Assembly: GCF_033878955.1 (NCBI RefSeq)
Contig: NZ_CP138858.1
Location: forward strand, 4,491,001-4,555,000
DNA from: Coraliomargarita algicola
Lineage (GTDB): Bacteria; Verrucomicrobiota; Verrucomicrobiia; Opitutales; Coraliomargaritaceae
Reading direction: 5' to 3'
Length of the DNA stretch: 64,000 nt
Positions 46,049-53,028 of this stretch are shown piece by piece (the stretch's first letter is position 1; every line of letters starts with the position of its first letter). Under the pieces are notes generated by a model, which worked only from the letters and a program-made list of their open reading frames with translations, was not told the origin of the DNA and did not search any database. The position numbers and the translations under genes are program-made.

Positions 46049-47980
46049 TTAGTTTATTTGACTGAGCTCCTCTGAGGCGAGTTCCCATTCATAATTTTTC
46101 TCTTCAAGATATTTGGCGATTCGAGCCGCTTTGATGTTTAATTCTTTGGCGGCAGCGGGGTCGGCGTAGGCCGTTGGATCTTCCAATTGCTTGGATAGTT
46201 CGGCTTGTTCGGCCTCGAGTTGAATGATGTCGGCTTCTACTTTGGCTACGCGAGCTTCCGCTTGTTTGCGTGCTTTGCCCGCCGCTTTACGTTCTTCGGC
46301 AGCAATGCGCCGGCGCTCTTTCGCGCTGATAGTCAGGTGGTTGCCTTCAGTCGTGGGTGCGCCGTCTGGGCGGGCATTTTTCAAGCCTGCGATGAGTCCG
46401 CTCTGTTCCGACTCGGCTCCGGACTTACGTAGGTAGTAGTCGTAGTTGCCCGCATAGTGAGTGACCTGTCCGGCTTGTATTTGAATGGTGGTCTCGGCGA
46501 TGGCGCGGATGAAGTGTACGTCGTGGCTGACGAAGAGTAGCGTGCCCGAATAGTCTTTGAGTGCGCCGATTAGTGCATCGATACTTGGCATGTCCAAGTG
46601 AGTGGTCGGCTCGTCAAGTAGTAGAAAGTTTGGTGGGGCCAGTAGTAATTTTACTAGGGCTAAGCGGCTTTTTTCACCACCGCTGAGTACTTTGACCTTC
46701 TTGAAGACATCGTCGCCGCGAAATAAAAAGGCCCCCAGAATGCTGCGCACGTTTTGCTCACTGGTGCCGGAGGTGCGGTCCATCGCCTCGTCCAACACGC
46801 TGCGCTCCATGTCGAGCACTTCCACTCGTTGCTGCGAAAAGTAGCCCACCGTCACATTGTGTCCGAGTTCACGGGAGCCGGCTTGGATCGGGACCAGTTC
46901 CGCGAGGATCTTCAGCAGGGTGGATTTTCCTGCGCCATTGGGGCCGACCAGCACGGTGCGCTGGCCTTTTTCGATTTCCAAGCTGAGGTCTTCGTAAACG
47001 ACATGCTCGCCGTAGGCTTGCTTGACTTGATCGAGTTGCGCGATGCGTTGGCCGCTGCGCTGTGGTTGTGGGAATTTAAAATGGATGGTATCGGCGGCAC
47101 TTTCGGGCGGTGCGATGCGTTCCATCTTTTCCAGTTGTTTCATCCGTGCCTGCGCTTGGCTGGCCTTACTGGCCTTGGCGCGAAAGCGACGCACAAAGTC
47201 TTCCAAATGTGCGATTTCTCGTTGCTGATTATTATAGGCGGCCAGGTGCTGGGCTTCGCGCTCGGCTTTTTCTTTGAGATACTTTTCGTAGTTGCCGACG
47301 TAGCGATGTAATTTGCTGTGGGCGATCTCCACGATGCCATCGCAGATTGCGTTTAGAAATTCGCGGTCGTGCGAAATGGTTAGAATCGCGCCCGAGTAGC
47401 GCTTTAGCTGGTTTTGAAACCAGCCCAGAGTTTCGAGGTCCAGGTGATTGGTTGGCTCGTCCAGCATTAGCAGGTCCGGCTCCATGACCAGCAGGCGAGC
47501 CAGGTGGGCGCGCATGATCCAGCCGCCACTCAAGGTCCTGGCGGGCATGTCGTAGTCCTCATGGCGGAAGGCCAGGCCCGCAAGTATGCGTTTGGCCTTG
47601 GCCTCCAGGTTGTAGCCGTCGAGCTCAACAAAGCGTTCGATCGCAGCGAGGCGTTCCGGCGCATCGGGGTCGGACACTTCGCGCAGGGTCTTGTAAATCT
47701 GGGTCATTTCCGGACTGATCGAGGTGGCCAATTCGGCGACCGTCTCATCGCCGGCGGGCGCACTTTCCTGGGGGAGAAAGCCGATCCGGGTGTCGCGTTC
47801 CAGCTCGATCTCGCCGCTGTCCGCTTCCAGTTCGCCCATAATAATGGAAAACAGAGTGGTTTTACCGGCCCCATTGGGGCCGACTAGGCCGATCCGTTCG
47901 CCGCGTAGTAGGCGTAGAGAGATGTCGGTGAAGAGAGTTTTCTGGCCGAAGCCTTTGCTGATCTGTGAAACGGTAAGCAT
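46049..47980 (-). CDS. ABC-F family ATPase (Uup/EttA type)
   Basis: 643 residues, two ABC domains and no membrane part. The first has GLVGPNGAGKTTLFSIIMG, LSGGWIMRAHLARLLVMEPDLLMLDEPTNHLD. The interdomain linker is charged (LKEKAEREAQHLAAYNNQQREIAHLEDFVRRFRAKASKASQAQARMKQLEKME). The second has VLVGPNGAGKSTLLKILAELV, LSGGEKSRLALVKLLLAPPNFLLLDEPTTHLD. A C-terminal coiled coil (EAEQAELSKQLEDP) closes it. ABC-F proteins act on ribosomes. The frame is open to 48061, but the first residues overlap the divergent Yip1 gene, so the ATG at 47980 (MLTVSQISKGFG) is chosen. Confidence 0.93.
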   Translation of the reverse strand: MLTVSQISKGFGQKTLFTDISLRLLRGERIGLVGPNGAGKTTLFSIIMGELEADSGEIELERDTRIGFLPQESAPAGDETVAELATSISPEMTQIYKTLREVSDPDAPERLAAIERFVELDGYNLEAKAKRILAGLAFRHEDYDMPARTLSGGWIMRAHLARLLVMEPDLLMLDEPTNHLDLETLGWFQNQLKRYSGAILTISHDREFLNAICDGIVEIAHSKLHRYVGNYEKYLKEKAEREAQHLAAYNNQQREIAHLEDFVRRFRAKASKASQAQARMKQLEKMERIAPPESAADTIHFKFPQPQRSGQRIAQLDQVKQAYGEHVVYEDLSLEIEKGQRTVLVGPNGAGKSTLLKILAELVPIQAGSRELGHNVTVGYFSQQRVEVLDMERSVLDEAMDRTSGTSEQNVRSILGAFLFRGDDVFKKVKVLSGGEKSRLALVKLLLAPPNFLLLDEPTTHLDMPSIDALIGALKDYSGTLLFVSHDVHFIRAIAETTIQIQAGQVTHYAGNYDYYLRKSGAESEQSGLIAGLKNARPDGAPTTEGNHLTISAKERRRIAAEERKAAGKARKQAEARVAKVEADIIQLEAEQAELSKQLEDPTAYADPAAAKELNIKAARIAKYLEEKNYEWELASEELSQIN

Positions 47981-48044
47981 ATGTCGATAGTGCATACACA
48001 GACTTGCCTGATTCGTTTCTTCGGTCTTCCTTGCTGGCAGACTC

Positions 48045-48602
48045 ATGACTGAACAAACCAATCCATTCTATGTGCTTACGTTCTGGTATAAGCCGGGGCA
48101 AACGATGCAAGGCCTAATTAAATCAGGCGCGGGCCACCGACTCGCTCTAGTGCTGGCGATGCTCTTCGGTTTAGTGCAAGCGGACCGTTTTTACCTGACC
48201 AATCCGGACGCGGGTATTACTTATTACGTGATCGGCGCGTTGGCCGGTCTACTGGGGCTCTATCTGTTTGCCTGGCTCTTGCGCAATTTCGGTCGCTGGT
48301 TCGGTGGGCAGGCTGCGCAGCGTGAAGTGCGGGTCGCGATCGGGCTTGGACTCTTGCCCTGGCTCTTATTGTTTACCGCTCTCATCTTCGTGTTAGGCAG
48401 TCAGCAGGATGCCGCAGCTCTAGCCAATTATTACTGGCTCTTCTTTCTGGGGTTTTTGTATGGCTATGTAATTCTACTACTTTCACTGGCTGCTGCATTA
48501 CGCTTGTCTGTGTTGAAAACTTTTCTCTGTCTCATTGTTACTTTTCTGGTCAGTCTCTTTCCGCTAACATTATTTATTCAACTTGTCGCTTCAGCTCTCT
48601 AG
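48045..48602 (+). CDS. Yip1-domain membrane protein
   Basis: 185 residues with five predicted helices (LALVLAMLFGLVQA, YYVIGALAGLLGLYLFAWLL, IGLGLLPWLLLFTALIFVL, NYYWLFFLGFLYGYVILLLSLAAAL, FLCLIVTFLVSLFPLTLFIQL) in a Yip1 arrangement. The N-terminal NPFYVLTFWYKPGQTMQ is typical of bacterial Yip1-like proteins. The function is unknown. It is followed by recN at 12 bases and probably shares its promoter. Confidence 0.75.
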   Translation: MTEQTNPFYVLTFWYKPGQTMQGLIKSGAGHRLALVLAMLFGLVQADRFYLTNPDAGITYYVIGALAGLLGLYLFAWLLRNFGRWFGGQAAQREVRVAIGLGLLPWLLLFTALIFVLGSQQDAAALANYYWLFFLGFLYGYVILLLSLAAALRLSVLKTFLCLIVTFLVSLFPLTLFIQLVASAL

Positions 48603-48614
48603 GAACCGTCACCA

Positions 48615-50273
48615 ATGCTTCAACATATTCGCATCAAGAATCTCGCGCTACTCGAAGAAGTTACCCTTGAGTTTGAGTCTGGCTTTACGTCTGTTACTGG
48701 CGAGACCGGCGCAGGTAAAAGCGTGCTCCTGGGAGCCTTGGGCCTGCTTTCCGGCGCGCGCACCGATAAGGGCATGATTCGCCAAGGCCAAGACTTGCTC
48801 GAAGTCGAAGCGGCGCTTTATTTCGCGGATGCCGAGGTGATTGATGGCTTGCTTGAGAGTGTCGGCTTGCCCGTCTGTGAGGACGGTGTATTGCTTTTGC
48901 AGCGTAGCGTACATCGCAAAAAGATTCCGCGCATTCAAGTCAATGGCAGCATGGCTACCTTGGCGCAGCTGCAAGTGCTCGGCGAATCGTGGATCGACTT
49001 CCACGGCCCCGGGGAGCCGCAAAAACTCTTCCAAGAAAAGCGCCAACTCGAAATGCTCGATACTTACGCGGGCAATACCAAGGCACTCATCACCTTTGCC
49101 GAAGAATACGCCAACTGGCGTAGTGCCCTGCGTGAGATCGAAGCCCTCGAAACAGGGGACCGTCTCGATGCCGATGAGCTGGAGTTTGTACGCCAACAAA
49201 TTAAAAAAATCGATGCCGTCGATGTCAGCGAAGAGTCTATCGAGGAACTCGAGCGTGACTATACCCGCATGTCCAGCGCTCAGGAACTGGTCGGCCTCGC
49301 TTCCGCTTGTTCCGAAGGACTGATCGGGGAGCAAAGTATCAACGATCAGTTGGGCGCTGTGCTCTTGCGACTCGAAGAGTTGGTCGAATTGGACGAAGGC
49401 TCACAGCCGCTACTTGAGCGCGCGCGCAGCCTACAACTCGAACTCCAGGATCTCGGTGAAGAGGTCGGCCAGCTGGCTGGAGATTTCGACTTTGATCAAG
49501 AGGCGATCGAGGCGGCCACCGAGCGCATGAGCCTCTGGCAAGAACTGCGCCGAAAATACGGCGGCAGTGTCGAAGCCGTCCTATCCAAGCGTGAGGAGCT
49601 CGCACAAAAAATAGCCATCCAGGGAGACCTCGATGGCGTGCTGACCCAAAAACGCAAAGCCGCCGCCGCACTCGAAGCCGAGCTGCGCAAGCAAGCCGCC
49701 AAGTTGACCATTGGACGCAAGCAAGCCGCCAAGACCCTCGCCCAAAAAGCGGCCGATTTATTGCAAGCCCTCGGCTTTAAAAAAGCGCGGCTAGAGATCA
49801 AGCTCATCGCCGATACCAAACTGCACGAACACGGCGACAGTCATTGCCAATTCCTCTTTGCCCCCAACGCTGGGCAGGACCTACAGCCGCTCAATAAAAT
49901 CGCCTCCAGCGGTGAGACCGCCCGGGTCATGCTCGCACTCAAAACCGTGCTGGCCGAGGCCGATGCCACGCCGCTGCTCGTCTTCGACGAAGTCGATGCC
50001 AACGTCGGCGGCGAAGTCGGCCGCGCCGTCGGGGCTGAGCTCGCCCGTCTGGCTAAGAAACACCAGGTCCTCTGCGTCACCCACCTGCCGCAAGTGGCTT
50101 CGCTGGCACACAATCATTACGTCGTCACCAAATCGCAGGACGAAAATTCAACCGCCGTCACCATTGCCCCGCTCGGGGACAGTCGCGAGGCTCGCCTCGA
50201 AGAGCTCGCTCGCATGCTAGGCGACCGCAAGTCCGCCTCCGCCAGAGCGCACGCCGAAGAGTTGCTCGGGTGA
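48615..50273 (+). CDS. recN: DNA repair protein RecN
   Basis: 552-residue SMC-like ATPase of double-strand break repair. The Walker A is in VTGETGAGKSVLLGALGLLSGAR; long coiled-coil arms follow (about residues 150-370); the signature motif SSGETARVMLALKTVL and the Walker B LLVFDEVDANVGGEVGRAVGAEL come near the end, with CVTHLPQVASLAHNHYVV typical of RecN. It is the last core gene before the accessory region; the RHS fragment begins 68 bases downstream. Confidence 0.95.
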   Translation: MLQHIRIKNLALLEEVTLEFESGFTSVTGETGAGKSVLLGALGLLSGARTDKGMIRQGQDLLEVEAALYFADAEVIDGLLESVGLPVCEDGVLLLQRSVHRKKIPRIQVNGSMATLAQLQVLGESWIDFHGPGEPQKLFQEKRQLEMLDTYAGNTKALITFAEEYANWRSALREIEALETGDRLDADELEFVRQQIKKIDAVDVSEESIEELERDYTRMSSAQELVGLASACSEGLIGEQSINDQLGAVLLRLEELVELDEGSQPLLERARSLQLELQDLGEEVGQLAGDFDFDQEAIEAATERMSLWQELRRKYGGSVEAVLSKREELAQKIAIQGDLDGVLTQKRKAAAALEAELRKQAAKLTIGRKQAAKTLAQKAADLLQALGFKKARLEIKLIADTKLHEHGDSHCQFLFAPNAGQDLQPLNKIASSGETARVMLALKTVLAEADATPLLVFDEVDANVGGEVGRAVGAELARLAKKHQVLCVTHLPQVASLAHNHYVVTKSQDENSTAVTIAPLGDSREARLEELARMLGDRKSASARAHAEELLG

Positions 50274-50341
50274 GTGTCAGATTCTTGAGTAATGTAAGTG
50301 TGCTTAGTTGTGTCGGGGTTTGAAGGAGTCATCATTTTTCT

Positions 50342-52177
50342 TTGCTTAACGGCAATCTAGCGAGCCTGAGCTACAGCAACGGAGTCATCCACAACTGGAG
50401 TTACGATAGTCAAAATCGTTTAAAAGACCTGACTGTTCGTAATGCAGCCTTCACAACGCTCAATTCCTATGCCTATACTCTGCAAGCATCCGGCCATCGC
50501 ACAGAAGTGGTTGAGAATACCGGCAGAACCGTGGGCTACACACTAGACAATCAATACCGCTTAACGCAGGAGACCATCTCCGGCGACAGCAACCCGCGAC
50601 TCAACGGCACCAGCGATTGGGCATACGACCTAGTCGGCAACCGGCTCACACAACAGAGCGATCTCGACAATGTCTTCAACGCCGCCGAAACCTACAGCGA
50701 CAACAACTGGCTCGACAGCGACGTTTACGACTCGAATGGGAATACTACATCCTCCGAAGCCTTTGGCGAAGGGGGACAGCAAGCGTCCGTTATCCTCAAC
50801 GACCACTACGACTGGCGCAACCGCCTGATCCGCCGTGACGAAGCGCGACAGCGCGTAGATGGTAGAACCGGAGGTTCTGTCCGAAGGACGCCGCAAGCGG
50901 GTGCCCTTTGGGCGGCTCAGGCGCAAAAATCCGACGGCACCATCATCGAGATCGTCTACGACGGTTTCGGCGACCGAGTCAAGAAGACCGTTTCAGGTCT
51001 CAGCTCTCAGCCCTCAGCCTTCGAAACCACCTGGTTCCTAGTAGATCGAAATAACCTCACCGGCTACGCACAAGTCGTCGAAGAGATCGGGCAGGGCGAT
51101 GAGCTCCAAGTCATCTACAGCTACGGCCTCGACCTGATCAGCCAAGATCGTCGCCAGAATGCCCTGAGCGGAGTCGAAGGGGACGACGATGGCAGCGGAA
51201 ACTTCACCCAAAGCTTCTATCTCTACGATGGCCTCGGCACTGTCCGCGCCCTCGCCGATATCAATGGCGCGATCACCGATACCTACACCTACGACGCTTG
51301 GGGTGTGATCCTCTCCACTTCCCACTCTTCACTCCCCACTGTAAACAGCTACCTGTTTACTGGCGAGCAATGGGACGCTGACTTGGAGATGATGTTCCTA
51401 CGCGCCCGCTATTTGAACTTGAGCACGGGGCGTTTTCACACCATGGACACGTTCGAAGGTGTCACGACGGATCCGGTTACGCTGCATAAATACCTATATG
51501 CCAATGCTGCGCCGCATCAGTTTACTGATCCGAGTGGGAAAATGACACTTGCTGAAATTGGTATAGCAGCTGGAATCGGCGGAATCATTAACGCATCATT
51601 AGGTGCCGTATTCAATTTTGCAGCAGGCAAAGAACAAACGCTGATCAAAGATTTCTTTGTTGGTGCAGCACTCGCTCCTGTCGGTGGGCCAATGGCCAAA
51701 CTACTCGGAAAGATCGGGTTACCACTGATCAAGAGATTCTTGGGGATGGTTGGACGAGTGCCTAACTTGACGTTAGTTAGTGGCTCAAGTGCTCAGAAGT
51801 TGCTGGTTGGAGCTAGTCGTAACTTTTTTAGCACGATAAAATCTTATCCAAAGGTTGATTCGACTTTGCTAGGAAAAATGCTTAAAGCTGTATTCCCTAA
51901 AGTTAAGTGGGAACAACATCACGTTTGGATCCAGCAGGCATGGTCTAGAACAGGAGGTCCCGGGCGAATCTTTGCCGATGATGCAATCAATGAAGGGTTA
52001 AGACGAATGGGAAATAGCTATCTGAACCTTCTTCCGATTCCACGTGGACTCAACGGTGCTTTGGGGCGAAACGCTGCACGTGGCGGAGCCTACACTGAGT
52101 ATTTTGCTACGGCTTTCTATTCTTTCTTAGTGTATGGAAATGGCCAAACAGCACTCTACCTAAACTCTGTGTTTTAA
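50342..52177 (+). CDS. RHS-1: 5'-truncated RHS core fragment with nuclease-like C-terminal tip
   Basis: About 611 residues. Homology to RHS-2 begins within codons of the first bases (aacggcaatcta at 50348), and there is no signal or N-terminal shell, so this is a displaced 3' cassette, not a full RHS gene; the TTG start is nominal. YD-type repeats (SNGVIHNWSYDSQNRLKDLTV, TDTYTYDAWG) are near-identical in DNA to RHS-2 up to about 51370. The core ends YANAAPHQFTDPSGKM. The tip (about 400-611) has a Gly/Ala-rich hydrophobic part and a C-terminal KVKWEQHHVWIQQAW, then GNSYLNLLPIPRGLNGALGRN, which resembles an HNH/EndoVII-type nuclease. The following gene starts directly after the stop. An 87-base palindromic element is inserted in-frame. 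Confidence 0.75.
   Translation: MLNGNLASLSYSNGVIHNWSYDSQNRLKDLTVRNAAFTTLNSYAYTLQASGHRTEVVENTGRTVGYTLDNQYRLTQETISGDSNPRLNGTSDWAYDLVGNRLTQQSDLDNVFNAAETYSDNNWLDSDVYDSNGNTTSSEAFGEGGQQASVILNDHYDWRNRLIRRDEARQRVDGRTGGSVRRTPQAGALWAAQAQKSDGTIIEIVYDGFGDRVKKTVSGLSSQPSAFETTWFLVDRNNLTGYAQVVEEIGQGDELQVIYSYGLDLISQDRRQNALSGVEGDDDGSGNFTQSFYLYDGLGTVRALADINGAITDTYTYDAWGVILSTSHSSLPTVNSYLFTGEQWDADLEMMFLRARYLNLSTGRFHTMDTFEGVTTDPVTLHKYLYANAAPHQFTDPSGKMTLAEIGIAAGIGGIINASLGAVFNFAAGKEQTLIKDFFVGAALAPVGGPMAKLLGKIGLPLIKRFLGMVGRVPNLTLVSGSSAQKLLVGASRNFFSTIKSYPKVDSTLLGKMLKAVFPKVKWEQHHVWIQQAWSRTGGPGRIFADDAINEGLRRMGNSYLNLLPIPRGLNGALGRNAARGGAYTEYFATAFYSFLVYGNGQTALYLNSVF
50836..50922. repeat. Multi-hairpin element inserted in-frame in RHS-1
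   Basis: About 87 bases present in RHS-1 and absent at the same point of RHS-2. It contains five small hairpins in a row: CGCG/CGCG (50844-50855), GAACC/GGTTC (50865-50877), GTCC/GGAC (50879-50889), CCGC/GCGG (50891-50900), GCCC/GGGC (50903-50913). Twenty-nine codons are added and the frame is kept. The edges are placed from comparison with RHS-2 and may be off by a few bases. Confidence 0.75.
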
Positions 52178-52789
52178 ATGAACGGAAACTACAGACAGCT
52201 AAAGCCTTCGGAACTTAAAGAGCTTAGCTCTTTCGTGTCTCCTGCTACTAATTTAATTCGTTGGATTTTATTTTTGATCCTTTTTCTTCCAGGTGCATTT
52301 TTATTATTTAAGCTGAATGTCTCGATTGCTAGTGGTGTCGCAAGTTATGCTTGGCTTGTTGTTACAGCATTTTTTGGCTTGTGGCTGTTGAAGAAGTTTA
52401 ATCGTTGGTCTGGTGGAAGTGAGTTTAGATCTGCCGTTAAAAAAGATATTGCTGGATCCCAAGCGTTTGAAGAGCAGCATTTTATGAATCGTTGTGTAAT
52501 GTTCGAGGAAGTTGAGGACGAAGGGCGCTCTTATCTCGTTGAAAATAGTGCAGGGATCGTCTTTTTCTTCTCCGGCCAGGAATTACCAAAGAATTTTCCT
52601 AAATTTGAGGTAACAGTGGTTAAAGCTCCGTATTCCAATCATTTGTTCAAAATTTATGCTAAAGGTGATGTGGTAGAAACTAAGATTGCGACAGCCAGTG
52701 TGTGGGACCAGCTGCCTAAAGCGATAACGGGTGAAACTTATGTGAAAACTAGTTTCAGGTTTGATGATATACTTCAGCAGATAACCTGA
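52178..52789 (+). CDS. Candidate immunity protein for the RHS-1 tip
   Basis: 203 residues starting on the base after the RHS-1 stop, the classic place of an immunity gene. Two membrane helices (LIRWILFLILFLPGAFLLFKL and VASYAWLVVTAFFGLWLLKKF) are followed by a soluble domain (EEQHFMNRCVMFEEVEDEGRSYLVENSAGIVFFFSGQELP). I recognise no named family. The assignment rests on position and size, and on the second pair at 55967 having the same arrangement. Confidence 0.6.
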   Translation: MNGNYRQLKPSELKELSSFVSPATNLIRWILFLILFLPGAFLLFKLNVSIASGVASYAWLVVTAFFGLWLLKKFNRWSGGSEFRSAVKKDIAGSQAFEEQHFMNRCVMFEEVEDEGRSYLVENSAGIVFFFSGQELPKNFPKFEVTVVKAPYSNHLFKIYAKGDVVETKIATASVWDQLPKAITGETYVKTSFRFDDILQQIT

Positions 52790-52848
52790 TAGTTCCCGCT
52801 CCGGGCTAAGGGCTGAAAAACGGGTCAAATGTTTAAATTAAAGGACTG

Positions 52849-52875
52849 AAAAAGATGACATGGGAGGAGTTGCCA
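52849..52875 (-). repeat. IS110-end-like repeat, copy 1
   Basis: Read on the minus strand it is TGGCAACTCCTCCCATGTCA followed by TCTTTTT. Further copies with few changes are at 56250-56279 and 59052-59079 on the plus strand. It lies 33 bases upstream of the IS110-like transposase fragment, so it may be the end of that element. The 119-base stretch 52790-52908 could also hold an IS110-type noncoding (bridge) RNA; I see no firm sign of one. Confidence 0.6.
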
Positions 52876-52908
52876 GTGGTGATTAATCACTAAACTGACA
52901 CTTCAGCC

Positions 52909-53028
52909 ATGAAGAATACAAAAACACTCACTTCCATATCAGATAAACAGACTGAAGCGAAAGCCGAAGTCCTCAAGCTTGGAATCGACATTCACGGCAA
53001 ACGACGGGGTCAGTCCACGTTTTCTTGA
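52909..53028 (+). pseudogene. N-terminal fragment of an IS110-family transposase
   Basis: 39 codons. The first 31 residues (MKNTKTLTSISDKQTEAKAE, VLKLGIDIHGK) match the start of IS110 transposases, with the first DEDD-type Asp in LGIDIHG. The frame then runs into the RAYT-type repeat at 53007 and stops at 53026-53028. The RHS-2 frame overlaps it. The rest of the element is missing. Confidence 0.7.
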
